Shown: piece by piece, positions 45,128-54,748 of the stretch
Position numbering within the stretch: position 1 is the stretch's first letter
How the letters are laid out: each line of letters begins with the position of its first letter
NCBI GenBank assembly: GCA_900472675.1
Contig: UCJA01000004.1
Location: forward strand, 138,578 to 202,577
Length of the DNA: 64,000 nt
Direction: 5' to 3'
DNA from: Hyphomicrobiales bacterium
GTDB lineage: Bacteria > Pseudomonadota > Alphaproteobacteria > Rhizobiales > Rhizobiaceae
The notes under the pieces: generated by a model
Told to the model about the DNA's origin: nothing
The model's database searches: none
Seen by the model: only the letters and a program-made list of their open reading frames with translations
Translations under genes and position numbers: made by a program

Positions 45128-46051
45128 TCAGGACCTCTTCAGTTTGGGGTCGAGCGCGTCGCGCAGTCCGTCGCCCATCAGGTTGATGGCGAGAACGGTG
45201 ATGAGGATGGCGAGACCCGGGAAGGTGACGACCCACCAGGCGCGCAGGATGAACTCGCGGGCTTCGGCCAGCATGGTGCCCCATTCAGGCGCTGGCGGCT
45301 GGGCGCCCATGCCGAGAAAGCCGAGGGCGGCGGCATCGAGGATGGCGTTCGAGAAGGAGAGGGTCGCCTGGACGATCAGCGGCGCCGTGCAGTTGGGCAG
45401 GATGGTGCGGAACATCAGCCGCAGCGGACCTGCGCCGGCCAGGCGGGCAGCCGTCACGTAGTCGCGGCTCTTTTCGGCCATCACGGCGGCGCGGGTGAGA
45501 CGCACGAAATGCGGCTGCAGCGTCAGCGCAATGGCGATCATGCCATTGGTGAGGCTCGGGCCGAGGATGGCGACCAGAACCAGCGCCAGCAGCAGCGACG
45601 GGAAGGCAAGGATGATGTCCATCACGCGCATGATGACGGTATCGACCCAGCCGCGGTAGTAGCCGGCGATGACGCCGACCAGAATGCCGCCGGTCAGCGA
45701 CAGCGTGGTCACGAAGACGCCGATGAAGAGCGAGTACTGGGCGCCGTAGATGAGGCGCGACAGGATATCGCGGCCGACGGGATCGGTGCCGAGCAGATAG
45801 GCGGCGCGGCCTCCCTCGCTCCAGAAGGGCGGCACGAGAACGGCGTCACGGTTCTGCTCGAAGGGCGAATGGGGCGCGATCAGGCCGGCGAAGACGGCGA
45901 TGAACACGAGCGCTATGAAAACGAACAGGCCGATGACGGCGCCGCGGTTTTCCGAGAAGTAGAACCAGAACTCCTTGAGCATCTGACGACGCAGCGCGGA
46001 GGTGGAGGTCACCTCGATGGAGTTGTCGATATCGTTGATGGTGTCGGCCAT
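45128..46051 (-). CDS. dppC: Peptide ABC transporter permease (DppC type)
   Basis: A 307-residue inner-membrane permease. An N-terminal hydrophilic leader precedes the first membrane segment (GAVIGLFVFIALVFIAVFAGLIAP), and the OppC_N region and GTDPVGRDILSRLIYGA loop are characteristic. The EAA-type coupling loop is EKSRDYVTAARLAGAGPLRLMFRTILPN. It partners DppB. The gap to dppB is 25 bases. Confidence 0.92.
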   Translation of the reverse strand: MADTINDIDNSIEVTSTSALRRQMLKEFWFYFSENRGAVIGLFVFIALVFIAVFAGLIAPHSPFEQNRDAVLVPPFWSEGGRAAYLLGTDPVGRDILSRLIYGAQYSLFIGVFVTTLSLTGGILVGVIAGYYRGWVDTVIMRVMDIILAFPSLLLALVLVAILGPSLTNGMIAIALTLQPHFVRLTRAAVMAEKSRDYVTAARLAGAGPLRLMFRTILPNCTAPLIVQATLSFSNAILDAAALGFLGMGAQPPAPEWGTMLAEAREFILRAWWVVTFPGLAILITVLAINLMGDGLRDALDPKLKRS

Positions 46052-46076
46052 GGGATTTTCTCCTTCTAACGCCGGA

Positions 46077-47081
46077 TCAGTGTCTGATTCTCGGATTGAT
46101 CAGGCCGTAGAGCAGATCAACGATGAGGTTGACGAACATGATGATCGCCGCGATCAGAAGCAGGCCGCCCTGGATGACCGGGTAGTCCCTTCGGAAGACG
46201 CTGTCGACCATCCACTTGCCGATGCCGGGCCAGGAGAAGATGGTTTCGGTCAGGATGGCGCCGGCCAGCATGACGCCGATCTGCAGGCCGATGGTGGTGA
46301 TGACCGGGATCATGGCGTTGCGCAGGGCATGCACGCCGACGACGCGGAAGGGCGACAGGCCCTTGGCGCGGGCGGTGCGGACGTAATCCTCCGACAGGAC
46401 TTCCAGCATGGCGGAGCGGGTCTGGCGGGCGATGACGGCGAGCGGAATGGTGGCCAGCACGATCGAGGGCAGGGCCAGGTGGCTGATCGCGGAGGAGAAG
46501 GCGCCCTTCTGGCCGGACATCAGCGAGTCGATCAGCATGAAGCCGGTTACCGGCTTGAAGTAGAACATCAGCGAGATGCGTCCCGAGACCGGGAACCACT
46601 GCAGGGTGCCGGAGAAGAGGATGATCAGCAGCAGGCCCCACCAGAAGATCGGCATGGAATAGCCGACGAGCGCGATGCCCATCAGGCCCTGGTCGAAGAT
46701 CGAGCCGCGCTTGATGGCGGCGATCATGCCGGCCGGGATGCCGAGCGCGATGGCGATGAGGATGGCACAGAGCGAGAGTTCGACGGTCGCCGGGAAAAGC
46801 GCCCAGAACTGGGTGAGGATCGGCGTCTTGGAGACGATCGAGGAGCCGAAGTCGCCGTGCAGAATGCCGCCGAGATAATCGAAATACTGGATGACCAGCG
46901 GCCGGTCCATGCCGAGCTGCGCGCTGATCTGCGCATGCCGCTCGGGCGACATCACGCGTTCGCCCGACAGCAGCGCCACCGGATCGCCCGGCAAGAGCCG
47001 GATAAAGGAAAAGGCTATAATCGAGACCCCGATGAAAGTCGGGATCAATACGGCGAGGCGCCGCAGCAGGAAGCCAAACAT
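46077..47081 (-). CDS. dppB: Peptide ABC transporter permease (DppB type)
   Basis: A 334-residue inner-membrane permease with six predicted segments. It begins FLLRRLAVLIPTFIGVSIIAFSFIRLLPGDP, the typical DppB N-terminus, and has the coupling loop LSEDYVRTARAKGLSPFRVVGVHALRNAMIP. The ribosome site is weak. It is separated from dppA by a 156-base spacer with a strong hairpin, suggesting lower expression than the binding protein. Confidence 0.92.
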   Translation of the reverse strand: MFGFLLRRLAVLIPTFIGVSIIAFSFIRLLPGDPVALLSGERVMSPERHAQISAQLGMDRPLVIQYFDYLGGILHGDFGSSIVSKTPILTQFWALFPATVELSLCAILIAIALGIPAGMIAAIKRGSIFDQGLMGIALVGYSMPIFWWGLLLIILFSGTLQWFPVSGRISLMFYFKPVTGFMLIDSLMSGQKGAFSSAISHLALPSIVLATIPLAVIARQTRSAMLEVLSEDYVRTARAKGLSPFRVVGVHALRNAMIPVITTIGLQIGVMLAGAILTETIFSWPGIGKWMVDSVFRRDYPVIQGGLLLIAAIIMFVNLIVDLLYGLINPRIRH

Positions 47082-47187
47082 TGGAAGCCTTCAGTGGTTT
47101 CGGGGCTGACCGATCCGGACCGTGTCAAGCCATGGCAGCGGCAATTCTGGCGTCTCCGCCTGATTTTTGGGCGCTTCATAAGAAAAT

Positions 47188-47216
47188 GCCGCGGGAAACG
47201 CAACGCATCCCGCGGC
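47188..47216 (-). terminator. Hairpin between dppA and dppB (attenuator)
   Basis: GCCGCGGGA (47188-47196) pairs perfectly with TCCCGCGGC (47208-47216) around an 11-base loop. On the minus strand it lies 21 bases after the dppA stop and is followed by ATTTTCT. It probably causes partial termination after the binding-protein gene. Confidence 0.72.
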
Positions 47217-47237
47217 AAAATCATCGTGATGTCGCGA

Positions 47238-48833
47238 TTACTCGGCGATATCGACAGCTTCAAAGGTGAAATCACCAAGTGGGCTCTGGGTAAAGCCGGT
47301 CACGCCCTTGACCATCGGAACGACGGCGAGGGAGTGGTCGATGGTGGCCCAGGGAGCTTCCTTCTTGAAGACCAGCTGTGCCTGCTCATAGAGCTTGGTG
47401 CGTTCAGCCTGGTCAGGGGTGACCTTGGCCTTCTTCACCAGTTCGTCGAACTCCTTGTTGCACCACTGAGCGCGGTTGTTGCCGCCGACGGCATCGCAGC
47501 CGAGCAGGGTGTCAAGGAAGTTGTCCGGGTCGCCGTTGTCGCCGGTCCAGCCCATGATGGCAGCGCCGTCACGGTTCTTGTCCTTCGAGCGCTGCAGGTA
47601 TTCAGCCCATTCGAAGGAGACGATCTCGACCTTGACGCCGATCTTGGCGAAGTCGTCCTGCATGATTTCGGCCGCGCGGCGGGCGTTCAGCATGTAGGGA
47701 CGCGATACGGGCATGGCCCAGATCTTCATCGACAGATCCTTGACGCCGGCGTCGGCCAGCATCTTCTTGGCAGCGTCCAGATCGTAGGTGTCGTCCTTGG
47801 TTTCCTTGCTGTAGGACCACATGGTCGGCGGGATCGGGTTGGTTGCCGGTGTCGCCATGCCCTGGAAGACGGACTCGACGATGGCCTTCTTGTTGATGGC
47901 CTTGTTGAGCGCGATGCGGACTTCCGGCTTGTCGAACGGTGCCTTGGTCGTGTTGTAGGCGAGGTAGGCGATGTTAAGGCCTTCCTGCTCCATGACCTTG
48001 AGGTTCGGGTCAGCCTTCATCGACTGGACGTCGGCGGCGTTCGGGAAAGGCATCAGGTGGCATTCGCCGGCCTTGAGCTTCTGGTAGCGAACGGCAGCGT
48101 CGGTGGTGATGGCGAACACGAGATCGTCGATCTTGGGCGCGGTGCCCCAGTAATCGGCGTTCTTCTTGAAGCGGATGACGGCATCCTGCTGGTAGGCGAC
48201 GAAGGAGAACGGACCGGTGCCGACCGGCATCTGGTTCAGCTGTTCCTTCTTGCCGGCCTTGTCCAGGCTGTCGGCATATTCCTTGGAGACGATCGAAGCA
48301 AACGGCATCGCCAGGTTGGCGAGGAAGGGGGCTTCCTGACGGTTGAGCGTCATCTTGACCGTGAGGTCATCGACCTTCTCGATGGACTTGATCAGCTTGG
48401 GGAAGCCCATGCTGTCTGCATATTCCCAGGTGCCGCCGGAGATGTACTTGTTCCAGGCGTTCTTCTCGTCGATCTGGCGCGAGATCGAGAAGATGACGTC
48501 GTCAGCGTTAAGGGCACGCGACGGGGTGAAGAATTCGGTGGTCTGGAACTTGACGTTCGGGCGCAGCTTGAAGGTGTAGACCGTGCCGTCGGACGAGATG
48601 TCCCAGCTTTCGGCGAGAGCCGCTTCCGGCTGCGTCGTGCCAGGCTTGAACTCGAGCAGGCGGTTGTAGATCGGGTGTGCCGAAGCATCGAAGGTGGTTC
48701 CGGCAGTATAAAGGCCGGGGTCGAAACCTTCCGGCGAACCTTCGGAACAATAAACGAAAGTCTTTGCGCTGGCAGCGCCGGCAAAGCACGTGGCCGCCAG
48801 CAGAGCTGCGGCCAGAGTCATTTTGTATTTCAT
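47238..48833 (-). CDS. dppA: Periplasmic dipeptide-binding protein (SBP family 5)
   Basis: A 531-residue exported solute-binding protein. The signal peptide is residues 1-23 (LLAATCFAGAASA) before KTFVYCSEGSPEGFDPG, the classic DppA mature N-terminus. AESWDISSDGTVYTFKLRPNVKFQTT and WTGDNGDPDNFLDTLLGCD are characteristic of dipeptide/heme-binding members. It captures di- or short peptides for DppBCDF. ATG 48833 has GGGAG upstream; the longer opening to 48896 would mask the signal peptide. Confidence 0.93.
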   Translation of the reverse strand: MKYKMTLAAALLAATCFAGAASAKTFVYCSEGSPEGFDPGLYTAGTTFDASAHPIYNRLLEFKPGTTQPEAALAESWDISSDGTVYTFKLRPNVKFQTTEFFTPSRALNADDVIFSISRQIDEKNAWNKYISGGTWEYADSMGFPKLIKSIEKVDDLTVKMTLNRQEAPFLANLAMPFASIVSKEYADSLDKAGKKEQLNQMPVGTGPFSFVAYQQDAVIRFKKNADYWGTAPKIDDLVFAITTDAAVRYQKLKAGECHLMPFPNAADVQSMKADPNLKVMEQEGLNIAYLAYNTTKAPFDKPEVRIALNKAINKKAIVESVFQGMATPATNPIPPTMWSYSKETKDDTYDLDAAKKMLADAGVKDLSMKIWAMPVSRPYMLNARRAAEIMQDDFAKIGVKVEIVSFEWAEYLQRSKDKNRDGAAIMGWTGDNGDPDNFLDTLLGCDAVGGNNRAQWCNKEFDELVKKAKVTPDQAERTKLYEQAQLVFKKEAPWATIDHSLAVVPMVKGVTGFTQSPLGDFTFEAVDIAE

Positions 48834-49312
48834 GATGGGCTCCCAATAGTCCGTGGCTGGCCATGTCCGGCCGGCCGGTTCACTTGTCGCTGACACGCTG
48901 GACGGCGTATCAAGCTGCTCTTTTCACCTCATGGCTGCAAGTCTTACGCTTGCTCGCCAACGTCTTTTCTCCTGGCGGCTGTTGAGCGATGTCGCAAGCC
49001 GGACGTCTTCATCAGCCGCACCCAAATCTAAGGATGCTGGTAGTCTTGGAAAAATCCTCGCCGTTCGCCGAACTTCCCGCAACTTCTTGTTATTATCAGC
49101 ACGCTTGTTAGATCTGCCTGCGGCCGTGGCGCGGGAGCATAGCGATTATGATGTCGTTGTCGAGATACTAAGATTCGCGTGGCGATCACAGTTAACAGCC
49201 ACATTTCATGCTGCAAAGTTCAGCATTTTATGCTGCGCCGCCACATTGCCAACAGGAGAGAAAGGAGTAGTTTTCCGGCCTTTCGCATAGCATCGATAGA
49301 GAGGCGCTTCTT
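48834..49312. promoter_or_regulatory. Divergent control region with Lrp-like site
   Basis: No gene is seen in this 479-base gap between the dpp operon and the amidohydrolase gene. At 49221-49235 lies CAGCATTTTATGCTG, a perfect 6-bp inverted repeat with 3-base spacer that fits the E. coli Lrp consensus (YAGHAWATTWTDCTR) at 14 of 15 positions. A further ATGCTG at 49208-49213 makes three evenly oriented half sites. It is about 80 bases before the amidohydrolase start. An Lrp/AsnC-type regulator of amino-acid and peptide use is likely to bind; no such gene is in the window. Confidence 0.5.
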
Positions 49313-50746
49313 ATGACGGCAGGCAATTCCAATCTCCCCATGGTCTGGGACCTGATCGAAGCCAAGAAACAGACCTTCGCCGAGCTTGCGGACCGCGTCT
49401 GGGAGACGCCGGAAACCTGCTACATGGAAGTGCAATCGGCAGCGCAGCACCGCGAGATGCTGCAGGCGCAGGGGTTCAGGGTAACGGAAAACGTTGCCGG
49501 CATTCCGACGGCCATGATCGGCGAGGCGGGTGAGGGTGGTCCGGTGATCGCCTTCCTCGGCGAATATGATGCGCTGGCGGGGCTCAGCCAGACGGCCGGC
49601 ACGGTCAGCCACGATCCGATCACGCCGAACGCCAACGGCCATGGCTGCGGCCACAACCTGCTCGGTTCCGCATCGCTTCTGGCGGCAACCGCCATCAAGG
49701 ACTGGCTCGAGCAGACGGGCACCGCCGGCCGGGTGCGCTATTACGGTTGCCCCGCGGAAGAGGGCGGCGCCGCCAAGGCCTTCATGGTGCGCTCCGGCGC
49801 CTTTGACGACGTGGATATCGCGATCAGCTGGCATCCCAGCAATTTTGCCGGCGTGCAGCGGGAAACCTCGCTTGCCAACTGCCGGATCGACTTCACCTTC
49901 ACCGGCCGGGCGGCGCATGCGGCGGCCGTGCCGGAGCTGGGACGCAGCGCGCTCGATGCGGTCGAACTGATGAGCGTCGGCGTCAACTACATGCGCGAGC
50001 ACATGCCGCAGGATTGCCGCATCCATTATGCGGTGCTCGACAGCGGCGGTATCTCCCCCAATGTGGTGCAGGCGCATGCCAAGGTTCGCTATGTGGTGCG
50101 CTCTCCGGAGCTGCAGGGGCTGATCACGCTGATCGAGCGGGTGAAGAAGGTGGCCGAAGGGGCCGCGCTGATGACCGAGACCAAGGTCGAAAGCACGATT
50201 CTTGCCGGCGTTTCCAACCTGGTCGTCAACACGCCGCTGATGGATGCCATGCAGGACATCTGGGAGAGCATGGGACCGCCCGCCTTCGACGCGGAAGACC
50301 TTGCCTTTGCCGAACAGATCCGCTCGACGCTGACGCCGCAGGATATCGCCGCGAGCTGGGCGCAGGAGCGGCTGGAGGAGCAGGACATTCCGCTCGCAGA
50401 CTTCGTTCTTCCGCCGCACAAGGAAGTCCGCCAGATGGGTGGATCGACCGATGTGGGCGACGTTAGCTGGGTGGTGCCGACGGTGCAGGCCTATGGCCCG
50501 ACGCTTGCGATCGGCACCCAGCTTCACACCTGGCAGGTGGTTGCGCAGGGTAAGAGCCCGCTGGCCCACAAGGGCATGGTCTCGGCTGCCAAGGCGATGG
50601 CGGCTACCGGACTTGCGGCGCTGCAGAGCGAACAGCTGCGCGAAGCGGCCTGGGCCGATCTCAAGAAGCGCCTCAAGGGGCATGCCTATGTGAGCCCGAT
50701 CCCCGAAGGCGCCGAGCCGCCGATCGCTGCCATGACGCTGAAGTAG
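49313..50746 (+). CDS. M20 family amidohydrolase, AbgB-like
   Basis: A 477-residue soluble metallopeptidase. The zinc-site motifs are ANGHGCGHNLLGSAS and GCPAEEGGAAKAF, with a catalytic-dimerisation insert TFTGRAAHAAAVPELGRSALDAV and late QMGGSTDVGDVSW. This set resembles p-aminobenzoyl-glutamate hydrolase subunit B and related N-acyl or peptide amidohydrolases. Proximity to a dipeptide importer on the other strand suggests that imported dipeptides or acyl-amino acids are its substrates; this is inference. A partner AbgA gene is not present. Confidence 0.87.
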   Translation: MTAGNSNLPMVWDLIEAKKQTFAELADRVWETPETCYMEVQSAAQHREMLQAQGFRVTENVAGIPTAMIGEAGEGGPVIAFLGEYDALAGLSQTAGTVSHDPITPNANGHGCGHNLLGSASLLAATAIKDWLEQTGTAGRVRYYGCPAEEGGAAKAFMVRSGAFDDVDIAISWHPSNFAGVQRETSLANCRIDFTFTGRAAHAAAVPELGRSALDAVELMSVGVNYMREHMPQDCRIHYAVLDSGGISPNVVQAHAKVRYVVRSPELQGLITLIERVKKVAEGAALMTETKVESTILAGVSNLVVNTPLMDAMQDIWESMGPPAFDAEDLAFAEQIRSTLTPQDIAASWAQERLEEQDIPLADFVLPPHKEVRQMGGSTDVGDVSWVVPTVQAYGPTLAIGTQLHTWQVVAQGKSPLAHKGMVSAAKAMAATGLAALQSEQLREAAWADLKKRLKGHAYVSPIPEGAEPPIAAMTLK

Positions 50747-50867
50747 CAGCGGCGTTGATGCTGCCCTCAATTCTTTTGACGGATGGCCGCATCAATCCGG
50801 CGCGTTCGGACTGTGCAGTTTTCCCGTTTGCGCCTATGACAGGGGCATCACTCCAGGAGGTTTGACT

Positions 50868-52226
50868 GTGACCATTCAGCCCAATTCCATCGAAGCCCGT
50901 GACCGGGCCTACCATCTTCACTCCTACACGAACGCCCGCGCGCTCGAGCGGGATGGCGCGCTGGTGATGGATCGCGGCGAGGGGATCTACGTCTACGACA
51001 ACACCGGCAAGCAGTATATCGAGGGCATGGCCGGGCTCTGGAGCGTCGGCGTCGGCTTTGGCGAAAGCCGCCTGGTGGAGGCTGCCGCCCGGCAGATGGC
51101 CAAGCTGCCCTACTACCATACGTTTACGGCACGCAGCCACGGCCCCGCCATCGATCTTGCCGAAAAGCTGATCCAGATGGCGCCGGTGCCGATGTCGAAG
51201 GCCTATTTCACCAACTCCGGCTCCGAGGCGAACGATACCGCCATCAAGATGGTGTGGTATCGCTCCAATGCGCTCGGCAAGCCCGAGAAGAAGAAGATCA
51301 TCTCGCGGATCAAGGGCTATCACGGCGTCACCATCGCCAGCGCCAGCCTGACCGGCCTGCCGAACAACCACCGTTCCTTCGATCTGCCGCTGCCGATGAT
51401 CTTCCACACCAGCTGCCCGCACTACCGGGCATTTAAGCTGGAAGGCGAGACGGAAGCGGGTTTCGTGGCGCGCTGCGCACAGGAGCTCGAAGACCTCATC
51501 CTGCGCGAGGGGCCAGACACGGTCGCCGCGTTTATCGGCGAGCCGATGATGGGTGCGGGCGGTGTCATCGTGCCGCCGGCCGGCTATTGGGAGGCGATCC
51601 AGGTCGTCCTCAAGAAGTACGACATCCTTCTGATCGCCGACGAGGTGATCTGCGGGTTTGGCCGCACCGGCGAAATGTTCGGCACCACGACCTTCGGCCT
51701 TCAGCCCGATATCATGACGCTGTCGAAGCAGATGTCGTCCTCCTACCAGCCGATCTCGGCGCTTCTGATCAACGAGAAGGTCTATGAGCCGCTCGCCGAC
51801 GAATCCAACCGGATCGGCACGTTCGGGCATGGCGTGACGGCTGCCGGGCACCCGGTCGCGGCTGCGGTGGCGCTGGAAAACATCGCCATCATCGAAGAGC
51901 GCAACCTGCTCGGCAACGTGCAGGCGCTGGCGCCCAAGTTCCAGAGCCGCCTCAAGGCCCTGGAAGGCCATCCGCTCGCCATCGAAGCACGCGGCATCGG
52001 CCTGATCGGCGCGCTGGAGCTTAAGCCACGCGAAGGCTTTGCCGCCGGCCAGCTCGGCCCCAAGCTGTTTTCGATCATGCTGGAGAAGGGGCTTATCTGC
52101 CGTGCGATCGGCGATTCGCTGGCGCTCTGCCCGCCGATGATCATCACGGACGCCCAGGTGGACACGATCTTCGACACGTTCGAGGCCTCTCTGGAGGCGT
52201 TCGAGGCCCAGCTGGCCGCAGCCTGA
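50868..52226 (+). CDS. Class III pyridoxal-phosphate aminotransferase
   Basis: A 452-residue soluble aminotransferase of the omega-amino acid/putrescine type. Recognisable parts are EGMAGLWSVGVGFG, YFTNSGSEANDTAIKM (cofactor phosphate), KGYHGVTIASASLTG, LIADEVICGFGRTGEMFG and the Schiff-base lysine in SKQMSSSY (Lys287). Members move amino groups from omega-amines (beta-alanine, putrescine, GABA) to pyruvate or an oxo acid; the exact pair is not evident. The GTG at 50868 has AGGAGG 7 bases upstream, while the TTG at 50862 is too close to it. It stands between the amidohydrolase and cardiolipin synthase genes. Confidence 0.89.
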   Translation: MTIQPNSIEARDRAYHLHSYTNARALERDGALVMDRGEGIYVYDNTGKQYIEGMAGLWSVGVGFGESRLVEAAARQMAKLPYYHTFTARSHGPAIDLAEKLIQMAPVPMSKAYFTNSGSEANDTAIKMVWYRSNALGKPEKKKIISRIKGYHGVTIASASLTGLPNNHRSFDLPLPMIFHTSCPHYRAFKLEGETEAGFVARCAQELEDLILREGPDTVAAFIGEPMMGAGGVIVPPAGYWEAIQVVLKKYDILLIADEVICGFGRTGEMFGTTTFGLQPDIMTLSKQMSSSYQPISALLINEKVYEPLADESNRIGTFGHGVTAAGHPVAAAVALENIAIIEERNLLGNVQALAPKFQSRLKALEGHPLAIEARGIGLIGALELKPREGFAAGQLGPKLFSIMLEKGLICRAIGDSLALCPPMIITDAQVDTIFDTFEASLEAFEAQLAAA

Positions 52227-52302
52227 GCAAGGATCAGGTTTCGGTCGGGTTATTCCAGAAGCCGCAATTGCAGCAGGCAGCGACCTGCCTATATTGCGGC
52301 TC

Positions 52303-53763
52303 ATGCTTGACCTCGCCGTGACCTACTGGCCGCACATCCTGTTCATTCTCTCGTTCATCGCGGGGGCAACGGCGGCTATTCATGCCGCCATGACGAAGGA
52401 AGAGGTGCGCTCGGCGATCGGCTGGGTCGGCATCTGCATCCTGTCGCCGATCGTCGGGGCCAGTCTTTACTTCATCGCCGGCATCAACCGCATCCGCCGG
52501 ACGGTGATCAGCGACCGGCGGGCGCTGCTGCAGGGGCAGATCCGCGCCGAGTTCGCCACCTTCGATGCCACCAACGACCAGGTCGCGCAGGATTTCGGGC
52601 AGCGGTTCCGCGCCATGAAGACGCTCGGCGACAATCTCACCCGCCACCGGCTGACCACCAACAACACGATCATCGCGCTTGAAACCGGGGATGAAGCCTA
52701 CGGCGCCATGCTGGAGGCGATTGCCAAGGCCGAGCGCGGCATCATGCTGGAGACCTATATCTTCGACCGGGACGCGATCGGCCGGCGGTTCGTCGCGGCG
52801 CTGATCGACGCGGTCAAGCGCGGGGTCGAGGTGCGGGTGCTGATCGATGCGGTTGGGGCGCGCTACTCGGTGCCGAGCGTGCTCGGGATGCTGAAGGACG
52901 GCGGCGTCACGGTCGACGTATTCAACGGCAATGTCATCATGGGGCTTCGCCTGCCTTACGCAAACCTTCGCACCCACCGGAAAATCCTGGTGGTGGACGG
53001 ACGGGTGGCCTTCAGCGGCGGCATCAATATTCGCGCGGCCTTTTCCCGCGCAGTCTCGGGCAATGGCTGCGCGCTCGATACGCACTTCAAGATGACCGGG
53101 CCGGTCGTTGCCGATCTTTTTGCCATCGCTGCCGCCGACTGGCGGTTTGCCAGCGGAGAAGGTCTGGAGGGTCCGGCCTGGGAGCTGGAACTGCCGACCA
53201 GCGAGCCGGGCCAGCAGGTCCTGCTGCGGGCGGTGTCCTCCGGTCCGGACCGGAGCCTTGAGACGAACCACAAGATGCTGATGGGGGCGTTTTCGGTGGC
53301 GCGCACGTCGATCCGGATCGCCTCGCCCTATTTCCTGCCCGACCGGGAGCTGATCTCGGCGCTGGTGACGGCGGCCAGGCGGGGGGTGCGGGTCGATATC
53401 GTGGTGCCGTCCGCCAACAATCTGATGCTGGTTGACCGGGCAATGACGGCGCAGTTCGACCAGCTGCTGAAGGACCGCTGCCACATCTGGCGGGCGTCGG
53501 GACCCTTCGACCATTCCAAGATCATGACCATCGACGGCCGCTGGTCCTATGTCGGATCCTCCAACATCGACCCCCGTTCGCTGCGGCTGAACTTCGAAGT
53601 GGACGTCGAGGTGTTCGATACCCAGTTTGCCGAAGAGCTGGAGCGCCGGATCGACACGGCGATTGCTTCTGCAACCGAAGTGACGCTCGACGGGTTAATG
53701 GCAAGACCTTTCCTGGTGCGGCTGATCGAGCGAGTGCTATGGCTAGGGTCACCCTATCTCTGA
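52303..53763 (+). CDS. cls: Cardiolipin synthase (phospholipase D family)
   Basis: A ~486-residue membrane protein. Two N-terminal hydrophobic segments (WPHILFILSFIAGATAAIHAAM and AIGWVGICILSPIVGASLYFIAG) precede two phospholipase D domains. The HKD motifs are THRKILVVDG (His225, Lys227, Asp232) and DHSKIMTIDG (His404, Lys406, Asp411). It joins two phosphatidylglycerol molecules, or a related pair, to give cardiolipin and glycerol. ATG 52303 is used; a TTG at 52294 is possible and neither has a clear ribosome site. An EEP-family gene follows by 57 bases. Confidence 0.88.
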   Translation: MLDLAVTYWPHILFILSFIAGATAAIHAAMTKEEVRSAIGWVGICILSPIVGASLYFIAGINRIRRTVISDRRALLQGQIRAEFATFDATNDQVAQDFGQRFRAMKTLGDNLTRHRLTTNNTIIALETGDEAYGAMLEAIAKAERGIMLETYIFDRDAIGRRFVAALIDAVKRGVEVRVLIDAVGARYSVPSVLGMLKDGGVTVDVFNGNVIMGLRLPYANLRTHRKILVVDGRVAFSGGINIRAAFSRAVSGNGCALDTHFKMTGPVVADLFAIAAADWRFASGEGLEGPAWELELPTSEPGQQVLLRAVSSGPDRSLETNHKMLMGAFSVARTSIRIASPYFLPDRELISALVTAARRGVRVDIVVPSANNLMLVDRAMTAQFDQLLKDRCHIWRASGPFDHSKIMTIDGRWSYVGSSNIDPRSLRLNFEVDVEVFDTQFAEELERRIDTAIASATEVTLDGLMARPFLVRLIERVLWLGSPYL

Positions 53764-53820
53764 TTGAGTCGGGAAACCCCCTCTGGTTTCCGGCTTTCAG
53801 GATCGGCAACACATTGAAGC

Positions 53821-54672
53821 ATGTGGAAACAGCAGCAGGCCATGCGGGACAAACGCAACAAACTCCAATCCCAGATCCTTGCGTCCATCAAGGCCCGGCG
53901 AACCCGGGGGACAGTCGTCCACGCGCCGCACGATCGCAGCCATGGAATGCTGATCGCCTCCTACAACGTGCACAAATGCGTGGGCGTCGACGGGAAGTTC
54001 GATCCGGGCCGCATCAGCCATGTGATCCGCGAGATCGGCGCCGATGTGATCGCGCTTCAGGAAGCCGACAGCCGTTTCGGAGAGCGGCGCGGCCTGCTCG
54101 ATCTCGCCTGGATGGAGCGGGAGACGGGGCTGTGTCCGGTGCCGCTGTCGGGCGTTGCCAAGGCGCATGGGTGGCACGGCAATGTGATCTTCTTCCGGGA
54201 AGGACTGGTGCGCCACGTGCATCAGGTCAAGCTTCCGGGGCTTGAACCGCGCGGCGCGCTGCTGACCGAGATCGAGTTGGAGGACGGCAGCTCGCTGCGG
54301 GTCATCGCGGCGCATCTCGGCCTGCTTAACCGCTCCCGCCAGCAGCAGGCACGCACCATTCTCGACGTCATGCGATCGCGGGACGATACGCCGACGGTGC
54401 TGATGGGCGATCTCAACGAATGGCGGCTGGGCGACCGGTCGGCGCTCAACACGCTGTCGAGCGTATTCGGCCTGCCGCCGGCGGTGCCGAGTTTCCCGTC
54501 GCGGCTGCCGGTGTTTGCGCTCGACCGGATCATGGCGAACCGGCCGGGGCTGATCGAGGCGGTGCACACGCATGATACGCCGCTGGCGCGGCTGGCGTCG
54601 GACCATCTGCCGATCAAGGCGGTGGTCAAGCTCGGGTCGGCGTTGGCGCATACGCAAGCGGCCGTCGACTAG
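53821..54672 (+). CDS. Endonuclease/exonuclease/phosphatase family protein
   Basis: A 283-residue protein of the EEP (DNase I-like) fold. It has SYNVHKCVG, ALQEAD (metal Glu), MGDLNEW and SDHLPIKAVV (catalytic Asp-His), all in order. Members cleave phosphodiesters in nucleic acids, lipids or inositol phosphates. The position directly after cardiolipin synthase, a pairing I also know from other rhizobia, suggests a phospholipid role, but sequence alone does not decide. A basic N-terminal stretch of ~40 residues precedes the domain; a second ATG at 53842 is possible. Confidence 0.83.
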   Translation: MWKQQQAMRDKRNKLQSQILASIKARRTRGTVVHAPHDRSHGMLIASYNVHKCVGVDGKFDPGRISHVIREIGADVIALQEADSRFGERRGLLDLAWMERETGLCPVPLSGVAKAHGWHGNVIFFREGLVRHVHQVKLPGLEPRGALLTEIELEDGSSLRVIAAHLGLLNRSRQQQARTILDVMRSRDDTPTVLMGDLNEWRLGDRSALNTLSSVFGLPPAVPSFPSRLPVFALDRIMANRPGLIEAVHTHDTPLARLASDHLPIKAVVKLGSALAHTQAAVD

Positions 54673-54748
54673 GCAGTGGCCTTTACCGAATGATTGTGAG
54701 GATTTAGGCTATCGGTCTCGCCACAGCCTTTCCTGGACGGAACCTCCC

